Source: Akebia trifoliata | Lineage: Eukaryota; Streptophyta; Magnoliopsida; Ranunculales; Lardizabalaceae | Length of the DNA: 64,000 bases | Assembly (NCBI GenBank): GCA_017979445.1 | Contig: CM030711.1 | Span: 4,154,001 to 4,218,000 of the forward strand | Reading direction: 5' to 3' | Part shown: in pieces, positions 27,103-37,915 of the stretch | How positions within the stretch are numbered: the stretch's first letter is position 1 | How the letters are laid out: each line of letters begins with the position of its first letter | Translations under genes and position numbers: made by a program | Notes under the pieces: generated by a model | Told to the model about the DNA's origin: nothing | The model's database searches: none | Seen by the model: the letters and a program-made list of their open reading frames with translations, nothing else

Positions 27103-28279
27103 TAAGGTCTGTTCTTTACAGAAGTCAGCTCCAGTTCTAGAAGTTGGCTATTGGAAGAAGTAGAAGCCCAGAGTTTGAAAAGCCACATCCAACATAAGCT
27201 TGTTCGTTACAGACGCACATAAGTCAGAAATTGATATTCGTTTGATAACTTTTTATTATTGGATTCTGGTAAAATTACCAAAATACCTTTAATGTTGATA
27301 ATGCACTCATAATGCACAAAAAATGAGCAGAATACTATAATAAAATATATAATTACACTAAATATAAATACAATAAATTTATATTAAAAAATTCTAAAAA
27401 TAATTATTTTTAATTTAATAAATTTATAAATTTTATAATTCTATTGAAATTTTGATAGCATATCCTCTTAAAAATGAACATATGATAAATAAAATAACTA
27501 CATAATACACAATCCAACATCTACATAAATATGAAGATTGTTTTGGTAATAAAGTAGTGATGATGAATTGCTTTTGATCTTGGTAGTAAAGATGAAGGGT
27601 ATTTTGGTAATTCCATTTTATATTTTAAGATTATGCTTAATTGGAAATTTGATTAAAGATGAAGGGTATTTTGTTAATTCTTTTTTATTTTTAAGGTTAA
27701 GTTTAGTTGAAAATTTGATTAAGATGAAAGGTATTTTGGTAATTCCTTTTTTTTTTAAAGGTTAAGTCTAGTTAAAATTTTGATTAAAGATGAATGATAT
27801 TTTAACAAAAATGAAGGGTATTTTAGTAGTTGGCAAAGATGACGGATATTTTGGAAGATGAAATATATTTTGGTAAAGATGAAGGGTATTTTGGTAATTC
27901 CCATTTATTTTTTAAGGTTAAGATTGATTGAAAATTTGATTAAAGATGAAGGGTATTTTGGTAAAAATGAAAGGTATTTTGATAAAGATGAAGGGTATTT
28001 TAGTAATCTCATTTCATTTTTTAAAGTTAAGTTTGGTTGAAAATTTGATTAAAGATGAAATGTATTTTGGTAACTACATTTGAACCGTTTTACGTTTTTA
28101 GCTTCCTACAAAAATCATTTGAAGAAGTCCTTCTTGAGCGACTTCTTGTAGGAGCTACTTTTGGACTCAATTGAAATTCACTAGAATAAAAAAAAGCCCA
28201 AATGAACATTATTTATTTGATTTTTTTGGCTTAAAAGCAAAAAAAATCGACTCCTAAAACTAAAAAAAACAGGGCCCTA
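27103..28279. mobile_element. hAT-type nonautonomous element
   Basis: The left end taaggtctgttctttacag corresponds to the right end in reverse complement (tagggccctgttttttttag). Both match the common hAT terminus TAGGGCCCTGTTTG. Just inside are matching subterminal segments (agaagtcagctcc on the left, gaagtcc...gacttcttgtaggagc on the right). The interior is a minisatellite and no transposase is present. The flanks (tgagtctt / aatgtctt) match only partly. Confidence 0.6.
27540..28075. repeat. Minisatellite inside the hAT element
   Basis: About eight irregular units contain gatgaagggtattttggtaa, several followed by a ttccatttatttttaaggtt / aagtttagttgaaaatttg segment. The longer composite period is about 65-90 bases, and shorter units of about 20 bases lie between. 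One strand is rich in GATGAAGGGTATTTT. Confidence 0.85.
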
Positions 28280-28449
28280 ATGTCTTCATTCCGATTTAAG
28301 GTAATTTGTTAAAAGTAGATTTGAATTGTATGAGATATGAATTTTAAACCGAGATAATTTTAATTTGTCCCTTCTATTGAGCTTAAATGATTATAATATT
28401 TTTTGCCATACCTTGGGTAATCATTGATTTTCAAAAGGTATTATTTAAA

Positions 28450-28862
28450 GGGTCGCGTTCCTAAGACTCACATTGCGACTCACATCGCGACTCACCATTT
28501 CAGCCGTTCGATATTCGTTAAATCTACGGTCTAGATCGCGACCCATTTTTAAAACGATAAAATTTCGTTATTTACAACTACCTCCCCGATTACAAAATAA
28601 AAAATAAAAACTAAAAACGAAATTTCAGCCTCAACTGAAACTTCGTCTTCTTCGCAAATTTCAAACGAAATTTCAGCCAAAATCTGAGAGAAATCTTCTT
28701 GTGTTCATCGCGATTGAACGAAATTTCAGATCGACCGACTTGCTTGCTAAAAAAAATCGAAAGAAACGAAGACAAAAGAAAATCAAAACGAACGAAAACT
28801 CGTCTTCTTCGTTTCTGCCCTCTCTTCTCTTTCTCTTTACAGCGCTTCTTCCTCATCTCTAT

Positions 28863-28900
<38 letters not shown>

Positions 28901-29080
28901 GAACAGACGATGACTCACACAAACGAAGAGCTCGACAGAAACCCTAAGGTAACAAATCACAAACCCTTGTTTTTTAATTTTTTTTGCACTTTTATTTGTT
29001 TAATATTTTTTTTTTGCTGAGTATCTCCATCTCCATCTTCGTCTTCTTCTTCTTCTTCGGTTTTTAGTGTGTTGTTGGGT
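28450..29080 (+). repeat. Left TIR of the Pack-MULE
   Basis: Inverted partner of 36867-37503. From the outside in it contains short subterminal repeats (gactcacattgcgactc..gcgactcacc), and several acgaaatttcagc units (28617-28735). A CT-rich leader with a (CT)n run at 28865-28899 follows. Next is a potential first exon, ATG at 28910, reading MTHTNEELDRNPK to 28948, followed by a GTAACA donor. Near the inner edge is a pyrimidine tract and a tttttag acceptor (29061-29067). Thus the TIR looks like promoter, leader, first exon and intron. Spliced to that acceptor, the left copy meets a stop within a few codons. Confidence 0.9.
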
Positions 29081-29638
29081 GGTGACTTACATTTAAGATT
29101 TCTTGAAAAGCCCACAGATGTTAACAGTGTGTCAATTTGAAGTAGTGGTACCTAGTTTATAGTCTAGGTTAATGTTTATACTCGTTTTTCGATCTTTATT
29201 GTTTATGATTCAAGATCTAGTTCTTAAACAGAAATGGAATTTGCAAATCTAGTTTTGGATCGGTAATCCTGTGTAGTTCTGATCTAAATCAGTATTGAAA
29301 CGTTTGTGCTACAACAATAATTAAGAGATTTTTAATTAGCTACAATGGCTTTTTTTTTTTTTTTAATAAGTAAAATATCATTTCAATAAGGTCGTCAAGA
29401 AGACTGGCAAAAGAAACAATACAGAGAAAATGAAATAAGGGGATTCAAGACAACAAATTTGCTCCCACCTAACTAGGAACTCCTAAAAAATTATACACCA
29501 AAAAAATAGTATACCTAACATAGTTAGAAGAATGTCTTCTTTTGCTCCTAAGCTTATTAATGATTTAATGATCAATTAATTTTTTGGTCACATTCCTTTT
29601 TTGTTTCAAATTGTAATTGGGCTTTAATCTTGTCTCAG

Positions 29639-29710
29639 TGAGCTTGGAAATGTTGTTTTATCTGGTCAACTGTTTCCACAACTTATTCATCTTAGAAATT
29701 TGCAGTACTT
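29639..29710 (+). pseudogene. SERK-type LRR exon fragment (captured)
   Basis: A 72-base segment lies between a ctcag acceptor and a gtaagt donor. It translates to ELGNVVLSGQLFPQLIHL and RNLQYL. The length of 72 and the sequence match the repeated LRR exons of somatic embryogenesis receptor kinases (family pattern VDLGNxxLSGxLxPxLGxLxNLQYL). It encodes one leucine-rich repeat only, with no kinase domain nearby. It is a captured piece inside the Pack-MULE. Other LRR-II kinases are possible sources. Confidence 0.75.
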
Positions 29711-31560
29711 GTAAGTCCTTTTTCTGCAATGAATTTTTTTGATCTATTGGTTGTCTTTGTAGAACTGTGATTGTTATTTTGCACATGCTTTGGCCAAAAT
29801 GCAGTTCTAACATCTTTACTCATGTCACAATCAAGCACCCATACCTATATCCATGCAACTTAGCACAACATGTTGTCATCCATTCTCTTTATTCTTATAG
29901 ATAATATTTAATAAGAAGTTTTATGGAAAAACAGAAATAGTAGTTTTTCTGGTTTCTTAAATGAGTGGTTCTTGAGACCATGAGATTGAGGCACGTGTCA
30001 ATCTCCTTCCTCCTCCATTCCGTTGTCATGGGAGTTATACACCAGTTTTGTTATCATGGGTGTGATATCCATCATATTGTTTGATGCGCCACCATATTTT
30101 TGCCGCAATGGACACCTGATTCACCTTGCCTAGAATGCCCCCCTTCCAAATCAGCTCAGAATTACAAAGGTTGGTCAGTCTGGCAGCCTTGTGAGTTCAG
30201 CAACCTATCTAACTTGCAATGGCTTTGGGTCAAAGTACCCAATCCAACTTGAAACACCTCTCCGTTTGTGTCTTGTCCATCCTATATCTTGTTGAGAGGT
30301 GTAGTCTAGCTTGGTTCATTACTTTGTCAAGTTTCAAGGCTCATCTAGCTAACCTTTTCATTGTTGTGGGATATGGAAATAGTAGCTAGTTAGAGTTATT
30401 GTGGCCGTAGAGGTGTAGTGAGGGGTAATTTTGGTTGAGTTACCAAATCATGGAGTTGACCTATATTGTGGAGCAATGCTAATAGAATCTCAATTACATT
30501 TTAAATCAGTTTATCTACCAATAATTGAACTTAATATCGAAATCGAGCAAACGACCTAAAGATGGACAAATACTTATATAATTCTATAAAGAAATGTGTG
30601 CCCACCACACCACACAAACGACTTAGAGATAATTCTATTTTATTATCTGCTTTGAGTTTTGTGGGGTCTCAATATGATAATTGAGAGAAGCTCTTTGTGC
30701 ATTGTTCTTAAAATCATGTTTCCTTAATGGTTATTATCAAGGGAAACAGCCCATTCGAGGAGTTCCGACTATTATTTTGTTTGGTTCGCTTGGTTCGGGT
30801 TCTCTGAAGTTGTTTGGTTCGGGTTACTGATGTTCGTGGGGAATGGTAAGAAGCTGCATATCCATATAGTTAACCATGTTATGGAACTATGCTTTACTAA
30901 GACCTACCAGCAACGGGAAATAATTTTATGTCTCTTGAGCCCATTTGAAACATCCTTTTGCTCTGCCTGAAGGTTGATATTCTTTGTTTCGCTTTAAATA
31001 AATGTATTAAGGTTGCTTCTTTTTTTTTACCGCTAAACACTACTGAAGAGCTTCTTTGAAGAGAAATTGATTCTCTACTTTCCCTAGTTGAGTTCAGTTT
31101 TCAGGTATTATTATTGCATTCTTCTTTCTCTTTACTGCCTTTTCATTTCTGTTTAACACCATTAAGTTGATTTGTAGAGATGTGAGTCGATATGATTGTT
31201 GTCCGAACGATAGTAAACTGATTCTCTGGTTCTGTAAACTGGTAGTCACCTTATTATCTATAGTAACATGTTGAAAGAGGAAAAAAAATATTTTGTATTT
31301 AAATCCTTTCTTCACTTCAAGGATGTAGATAGTGCAGTATAATAAAGTGGCCTAGTGTTTTCATCTGTTATGTTATGGCCTTCTATATAGGTCAATAAAC
31401 TCAATTTGAAACAGACATAAATCAGTGTCGTGGCTTGGCTTATATTGCACACAAGAAGAGTCAATGAAGATCTGACAAAGAGATCAGGCTAATAAACCTT
31501 CGGTGCATGAATTGCAAGTTCTTCCAACAATTTCATCAATTGTTTATCTTCATTGCCTTT
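29711..31560. other. Pack-MULE interior, no coding piece recognised
   Basis: AT-rich DNA, probably captured introns or flanks. A frame near 30170-30220 reads FSNLSNLQWLW, vaguely LRR-like, but it is too short to support a call. Confidence 0.4.
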
Positions 31561-31563
31561 CAG

Positions 31564-31605
31564 AATTGGCATTGTTGAAGGCCTCATGACCACTGTCCAC
31601 GCCAT
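31564..31605 (+). pseudogene. GAPDH (GapC-like) exon fragment (captured)
   Basis: After a tttcag acceptor the sequence reads RIGIVEGLMTTVHAI. This is the conserved glyceraldehyde-3-phosphate dehydrogenase segment (FGIVEGLMTTVHAITA) just after the active-site cysteine region, with F replaced by I. Homology ends abruptly at NGW, so only about 14 codons remain. The source is probably cytosolic GAPDH. It lies in the same orientation as the SERK, STE24 and RFC3 pieces. Confidence 0.7.
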
Positions 31606-32114
31606 CAATGGTTGGTTTCTTAGATTATAGCTTTATATTTCTTGAAAGTTTGTATTGGTTGTTGATGTTGGAAAATATGAATTAGTTTTGTGTTCTTCCA
31701 CTATGGGTTATTATTTGGTAAGGAGGGAATGTGATTGGTTTGAAGATTGAAGATCTGATGAGGTTTTGATGAATGGATATGTAGATAGTGAGGGTTGGTT
31801 TGTTGTATTAATTACTGATTTCACTGTCAATCAGAATAGGTTTTAATATTTCCAACGTCACTTACTAGAAATAGGCCAAATCTGGGCTTGATTGGAAGTT
31901 CTTATATCGGTATGTGCAGACATTGTCCTTTTTGTTTTAGATAACACATACTTTTTACTTCTGTTTACTTTACTATTGGAGGAAGTTTTTTTTGCTTTAA
32001 CTCTAAATCTGTAGCGTTTACAGCTTTTGTCTTCATCGAGTTTCTATATTTGAATTCCTGTGGGATGCTCATCCTGCAATTGAATGGCACTAATATTGAA
32101 TTTCATTTCTGCAG

Positions 32115-32229
32115 AAAGGAGGTCCGTACTTAGCCATATATCTCTGGGCATTTATGTTTGTTCTGTCCATTGTGATGATGACACTATATCTGATTCTAAT
32201 AGCTCCTCTTTTCAACAAGTTCACCACAG
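32115..32229 (+). pseudogene. STE24 CAAX prenyl protease exon fragment (captured)
   Basis: After a ctgcag acceptor the frame reads KGGPYLAIYLWAFMFVLS, then IVMMTLYLILIAPLFNKFT. This matches the membrane segment of the STE24/ZMPSTE24 zinc protease (family text GPYLAIYLW..F..S..MMT.YP..IAPLFNKFTPL). STE24 removes the AAX tripeptide and the N-terminus of prenylated proteins in the ER. Here YP is YL, and the homology breaks after NKFT, with a stop ten bases later. The HExxH catalytic exon is absent. It is a dead fragment within the Pack-MULE. Confidence 0.85.
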
Positions 32230-32527
32230 TGAAGAGGCATTAGCTAAGGCTGAGGAGTCCATTTCTATTCAAAGGTCATTCGAAGCTTTTTTCCTCAATC
32301 CATTAAACTCATCTTAAACACAATTAAAGGTCTATCTCACTATGTCTCTTTTTAAGTGGTGAATTTGAGATCTGTTATATTGTTTGATGGGAAATATAGG
32401 GATTGAATTCTTGGAATTTAGGCCTTCTGAGGTTTCTGCATCAGTGGCAATGTAGCTATCCATGAGCTTTGCTGCTAAGATTGCAACCAAGTTTGAGTTC
32501 GCAAGAAAGGAGAATTTTGATCTACCC

Positions 32528-32785
32528 ATGAGCTTTGCTGCTAAGATTGCAACCAAGTCAAAGCAGAACTTGAGGAAAGCAATCATGGCACTTGAAGCAT
32601 GCAAATCACACAAGTAAGAACTGCAAGAGAAGATATGTGAATTTCCAATTTTGTTTTTCCCCTTACTTGAGTTGAAATAACCAATGTAGCTATCCTTCTG
32701 TTGATGAGCAACCAATTCCGCTAGGCTGGGAAGAGGTGCTGACGGAACTTGCTGCTGAGATTCTAGCTGATCCATCACCCAAAAG
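32528..32785 (+). pseudogene. Replication factor C subunit 3 fragment, two exons (captured)
   Basis: Two joined exons are seen. The first is 32528-32613, reading [20 protein letters not shown], then ALEACKSH. It has a GTAAGA donor. The second is 32690-32785, reading [18 protein letters not shown], then [15 protein letters not shown], with a GTTAGC donor. The phases fit (the split Asn codon). This is the C-terminal collar-domain region of the clamp-loader subunit RFC3. Upstream, 32458-32492 is a second copy of the first 35 bases of the exon, so a ~66 bp segment has been duplicated locally. The AAA+ ATPase part is missing. Confidence 0.85.
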
Positions 32786-33925
32786 GTTAGCTTCTGACTC
32801 AACGTAAAAAAATTATTATGGAGGAAAAGTTAGACACAGGTTGCATCTTGTTTCATCAAACATGTAGAAAAGGTAATAAACTTGATGAATCCAAAATAAT
32901 CATCTTTTTCTCTTTAATGTCAGGTGAGGATAGGTTCTCAACTTTCCAAAGAAGGGATATAAGGAGTTCCATGGATTGGGTGGGGAACGAGTGGGTCGAT
33001 ATCAAAGCTTACTGTCGCCAAGGGGACTAAGTCTGGTGGCTCTGCAATATCAGACCGTGAAGTTCTCAGCAATAAAAAAATTGATGAAGTTGTAGGGGTT
33101 TTAAACTTTTGTAAATATGATAGAGAGATGATAGGCTTTTTAGGGGGTTGATGCATGTTTATTCTGACATGAGATACTTGGCATCTGTGTTGCAATTACA
33201 GATGTGTGGTAGTTCAAGCTTTTCCTATATCAGCTTAGAACCATAGTTGGAGCGTTTTCCATTAAGTCCAAACTTCCATTTGTGTTGTACTTATATTCTT
33301 TAGGCCGTGAAGTCATTGTCTAAAATGTTTCTCATTTGTGATTTATGTATCGTCATGGTTAAACTAATCAGCTTGTTTGTATTTTGTACTTTGGAATTCA
33401 GTTGATATTAATGGTCATGTTGAGTGGATCATAAATCTGAAGCAAGTCAGGTGCAAGGGTAACTAAAGGTGAACATTGGATCAAGTTCAATGTGGTCTGA
33501 GTTGTAATTCTCTCATCTTTTTTGTTTGTTGAGAAAGTGACCCATTCAATAACATACAAAACCCATGTCCTTCAATAGAAATGCCATCATTTTCTTCCCT
33601 TTTATTTTCTATATGTTCATCACCATCATCTCTTACTTCAAAGAGAAGCACAGTTAATAACGTGAACTAAGCAAGAAATTGAACATTCTCATACCAGCAC
33701 ATAATTAGTATTCCGAGGATTGGGATTGTTAGTTTTTGACGATTTTGTAGTTAATTTTGCTGAGGATTGGGATTGTTAGTTTTGTCTCTTTTTTTTAAAT
33801 AAAATTTTGCTTATATTAAAAAATTGTTACTCCTAAAAGAAGATAAAAGTATGAAAATTCAAAGAAGAGAAGAGTATGAAAGAAGGAAAGAGAGGAACTG
33901 GGTTGAATCTAATTTGAGTTCATTA

Positions 33926-34173
33926 GAGCAACTCCAACTAAACTTGAAAACTCTAAATTTAGAGATGGAATTTTATTTTGAAGACTGGGGCTTTATATCA
34001 CTGAGCACAACTTCATATATAGAGTCCAGAGATATTTTTAAAACCCTTGGCTCCATAAACTTATCAGATTTCTTATTGTATCTTTTTTTCCCTTTAGAGA
34101 CGTGAATGGTTTGGAGTTCAAAAGTGGTTTTGAAGGCTTCAAAATGAAGATGCACCAATTTCAAGAGTTGCTC
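33926..34173. mobile_element. Tourist/Harbinger-type MITE inside the Pack-MULE
   Basis: The ends gagcaactccaac and gagttgctc are inverted copies. They are flanked by tta on both sides (33923-33925 and 34174-34176), the 3 bp target typical of PIF/Harbinger elements. It is 248 bp with no coding capacity. It is younger than the host element. Confidence 0.75.
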
Positions 34174-34481
34174 TTAGATCAATTATGTCAGACACTACAT
34201 ATGCGAAGTTGCATTTACTAATCATATTAAGGGCAAGTTTATTAGACAATAATAGGACCAAGCATGATTAATTAATTTGAATTTTTGACAATCAAGAAAA
34301 AAATGAATTTGACGATCCCTTAGATAAGTTAAAAAAGAGTATGGTTCATGAATTTTGCAATAGTACCAATTAGAAGATAAAACAAAAAAAGATAAATAAT
34401 ATCAGTGAAAAGTGCTTTAACCCATAAACATATTGAGGAACTTCAATTTTTCTTTTCTACAATAACCACCCTCCTTGAATC

Positions 34482-37044
34482 TCAAGTAGTGCTTGAATCT
34501 CCTATGGAGTCGGTCTTGCTCTTCTTCTTCCTCGAGGCAAAGCTGCTAGGTCCAATTTCTATGGACATGCGCTTTGTTCTGCAGATCAAAACATTCGTGA
34601 GGGGAGAACATGGGCATATGACGTAAAAAATTGGGAAAGCAAGACAGAATGGAAACACATACCGCATACTAAGCTCTGCAGACTCCTCACCATTCTCTTC
34701 ATCTGCTCCATCTGATCATTAAAAACAAATCAAAGATTAAATCACTTTATCTATAACATGACCATAAAATATGACTTGCTTTCCATCTCAAAATAAAAAA
34801 TATCTTGAGAACTCGGTATTCTAAAAATGGACTTGTGCACATGCGTAATGAGTCATGCTTAAGGCAAGTGAGTTGGCCCCAACAACTGCATATATCAAGT
34901 CAATAGTTCTTGTTTTGCGAGCCACCTTGGCCTCCTTTATCCTTCCTTTATCAATAAAATTTTTATATTTGTAAAAAGAAAAAAATTCAAGTTGATGGTC
35001 GTTCATTCGCCATTACATCGTAGGGAATGAGAGAAGCAAGAACCATCAAGGGGTTGGTGAGATGGCGAGGACCATGCCTCAAGAACCAAATCTCCTGAGT
35101 TCGATTACCCCACCAGTCATCATGTCCAAGACTCCTTATTTATCAATATGCATTGTGCAAAAAGACAAATATGCCCTTTAATCAAAAACTGTTGAGAGCC
35201 AGGGTATACACAAAATGAACATACAAAAATGTTGCCATCCTAATTAAATTAGGTCATGGTGACACCTGATAGGCACCCTGTATCCATGGGTTTAGCTAAC
35301 AGTTAGTTTCTAAGGAAAGCCTAAATAGGCACCCCATATCCATGGAAAATTATTACATCACAACAGTTTGTAGGAAGGCTTACAGCGAGAGAGAGAGAGA
35401 GAGAGTGCCAAGAGATAGGATAAGATACCTAGTTGGGCATATTTGTGGTACCCATATGTCAAGCCATATTGTACCATCTACACAAATATGATCTCCAAAA
35501 CATACAAATTTTGACATGTTATTGTAGTTTATTCAATAAAAGGTTGTTTTGTCCATTTTGTCCTTTTGATAAAAAATTTGAAGCTGGGAAAATAAAAATG
35601 GAGGAATTGGGGAATTCAAACGAAGAAAAATGTATTTAGAAAAGTCGATGTACATTACAATCATATAAACAATATTTAAGTAATAGTTATTTATCAAAAT
35701 AAGCAATAGCACCAAACATTAAAGCAAACCGTGCAACCATCTTGACTTGCCTTCTCCTACAATAGGCAAGCAGACATGAAGCTAGTTTCTTTTGAAAGAA
35801 GGAGCATACACAAACAAGAAAGCAAGCAAGAAGGCGATAGGAATTCAAATCTCCTCTTCAGTCATCATACACTAGAGCGAAGACTCTCTCTTGCTCTAGA
35901 AAATAGTTGAAACAATTTTTTTTAGAAATCAAATATTCTTTTCATTAAGTGTGTTGGCATGTGTCAATATCCAACATGGAAAATTATTGTAAATGGAGTC
36001 CCCTTCTTACATAGGATATAAGCATTTTATATAATTCGTAATCGCTAATTGTATAACAATAGATAGTATATGTTATTGAGAAGCAAAAGTCTATTGTCAA
36101 AAATAAAAATGAAATAGTGATTTCTCTCCCTAATCATGTTAAGGACCAAGTTTTAAAAACTCAGAAAATTTTCATAAACAAAAAGCATTAACACCCTTAC
36201 CTATTTTGTCGTCATCATCAGATTCCTGCCCTGAATCCGTACCAGAACCCCATCGATCTTGCCCATCATCGAAGTCCCAACGGCTCCCCATAGGAGGAAT
36301 CCAGAAGTCAAGTTCTTCTAAATCACCACTATTATCCAGGGGCTTAGTTTTTTTCGAATCATCTTTCTCAACATGATTCTTTCGATCCTTTTTCTTACCA
36401 TTACCACTCATCTTTGACAACTTGCGTGGTTTATCTTCCTCCTTTTCTAGTACAGTTCCATTTGACGTTAACTTTTCAGCTTCCTTTTGTTCTGTTAAAC
36501 AAATTTCAAATTTGAATGACAAACTAACATTGATATATGTAAATGTAATGGGTATTCTCCAAATTTAAAGAAGAAAAAAATATACTTTTTTTTTACAAAC
36601 CACTTCATGTATTATTGAGGATTTAGGTGCACTGTGAAGCAATGAAATTCACAATGCAGGATAAAATCATTATGAGAATAATAAAGGGCATTTCAAAATT
36701 ATTGAATTTCGTCGTCGATACAAATTAAAATATGGGTAAGAATCAGATTAACAGAGTGGGTGATACTAACCTAATTTATTGAGAAATCTTTTCCCATTTA
36801 TGTGCTTCCATATATGTTCCTCAGATTTGTTGACTGTATCTCCTGTTAGCATACATACTAACTTCGACCCAACAACACACTAAAAACCGAAGAAGAAGAA
36901 GAAGACGAAGATGGAGATACTCAGCAAAAAAAAAATAATTATTAAACAAATAAAAGTGCAAAAAAAATTAAAAAACAAGGGTTTGTGATTTGTTACCTTA
37001 GGGTTTCTGTCGAGCTCTTCGTTTGTGTGAGTCGTTGTCTGTTC

Positions 37045-37088
<44 letters not shown>

Positions 37089-37254
37089 GAATAGAGATGA
37101 GGAAGAAGCGCTGTAAAGAGAAAGAGAAGAGAGGGCAGAAACGAAGAAGACGAGTTTTCGTTCGTTTTGATTTTCTTTCGTCTTCGTTTCTTTCGATTTT
37201 GTTTAGCAAGCAAGTCGGTCGATCTGAAATTTCGTTCAATCGCGATGAACACAA
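34482..37254 (-). CDS. Putative chimeric TIR-SURF2 gene on the Pack-MULE, 5 exons, 267 aa
   Basis: Minus-strand exons are proposed at 36997-37254, 36771-36879, 36201-36491, 34663-34711 and 34482-34578. All introns are GT-AG, phases agree, and the 804 nt contain no internal stop. Exon 1 and intron 1 (36880-36996) lie in the right TIR. The TIR part begins MCSSRLNEISDR and reads through the CT run as SLSLSL into TTTHTNEELDRNPK. From the TIR edge on, the protein is the C-terminal half of SURF2 (surfeit locus protein 2). It reads SKLVCMLTGDTVNKSEEHIW, KHINGKRFLNKLEQKEAEKL, a Lys/Glu-rich region, LEELDFWIPPMGSRWDFDDG, DRWGSGTDSGQESD, and the ending TKRMSIEIGPSSFASRKKK. SURF2 is a poorly studied nucleolar protein. 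The SURF2 part is seen clearly. The N-terminal splice is inferred. In this TIR the MTHTNEE start is ACG, so translation would need the upstream ATG. Confidence 0.6.
35045..35115 (+). repeat. Possible SINE fragment in the Pack-MULE
   Basis: A ggttggtgagatggcgagg head and a gagttcgattacccc B-box-like motif lie about 45 bases apart. The tail and target duplication are not clear. Simple (GA)n follows at 35387-35404. Confidence 0.3.
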
Positions 37255-37503
37255 GAAGATTTCTCTCAGATTTTGGCTGAAATTTCGTTTGAAATTTGCG
37301 AAGAAGACGAAGTTTCAGCTGAGGCTGAAATTTCGTTTTTAGTTTTTATTTTTTATTTTGTAATCGGGGAGGTAGTTGTAAATAACGAAATTTCATCGTT
37401 TTAAAAATGGGTCGCGATCTGGACCGTAGATTTAACGAATATCGAACGGCTGAAATGGTGAGTCGCTATGTGAGTCGCAATATGAGTCTTAGGAACGCGA
37501 CCC
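36867..37503 (-). repeat. Right TIR of the Pack-MULE
   Basis: Inverted partner of 28450-29080, with few differences. The (GA)n run at 37047-37083 is slightly longer than the CT run on the left. The internal start codon of the left TIR is ACG here (37033-37035). Because the run length differs, the long upstream frame joins the TTTHTNEELDRNPK frame on this side but not on the left. The inner boundary falls at about 36867, next to the SURF2 codon for Ser-Lys-Leu. Confidence 0.9.
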
Positions 37504-37720
37504 TTATTTAAATTAATTAGTTTTCAAAGATTATCCTTCATCATTGAGACCCAGATGAGGACCCAAATCATGAATCAAATGCTGGGTCATGGGCTCCATA
37601 TCAAAAAATTAAACACATATAATGGTCCAAAATTAAGCACAATTGGACCGGTCATGGCCCAATCCCAACCATCAGCCCCTTCTTAGGTCTTTGGGTCTTC
37701 TATAACTTCAATTTTTGAGC

Positions 37721-37915
37721 CGTGAGAATCTGACTTAGGCAAGTGGCATACTCAATCGACACCCTAATGTGATAGGTTCGGATATCGTAAATCTGCTATC
37801 TTAGGGATACAAAATTGTACTTTTTATGGGGAACCATAGTTCTGTATCCCAAGGAGAGCAGATCTACTGTTGCCGAGCTTGTCATGCCAAGTGGGTAAGT
37901 CAGATTATCACCATT
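37721..37915. mobile_element. MITE, 'ggcatactcaatcgac' family, copy 2
   Basis: The left arm has aatctgacttaggcaagtgg then catactcaatcgac. The right arm in reverse complement reads gtgataatctgacttaccc then cttggcatgacaag. It is related to 16981-17115 and 52684-52900. The interior has a second inverted pair around 37790-37860 (ctgctatcttagggatac / gtatcccaaggagagcag). Confidence 0.65.

Larger units (their letters stand above)
28450..37503. mobile_element. Pack-MULE: 9.05 kb Mutator-like element with ~630 bp TIRs and captured gene fragments
   Basis: The two ends are long inverted copies (28450-29080 and 36867-37503) that align end to end with only scattered differences. The outer bases are gggtcgcgttcctaagactc on both sides. 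The element is flanked by a perfect 9 bp duplication, ttatttaaa, at 28441-28449 and 37504-37512. Nine-base duplications and long TIRs are the hallmark of Mutator-like elements. No MURA transposase is recognisable, so the element is nonautonomous. The interior carries fragments of SERK, GAPDH, STE24 and RFC3 genes on the plus strand and of SURF2 on the minus strand. It also holds a younger Harbinger-type MITE. Confidence 0.93.

Noticed and set aside
28611..28947. Open frames on both strands in the left TIR (Ser-Leu and Arg-Glu runs)
   Set aside because: They arise from the CT/GA run and repeat-rich TIR. On this side splicing into the inner acceptor gives an early stop, so no gene is called here.
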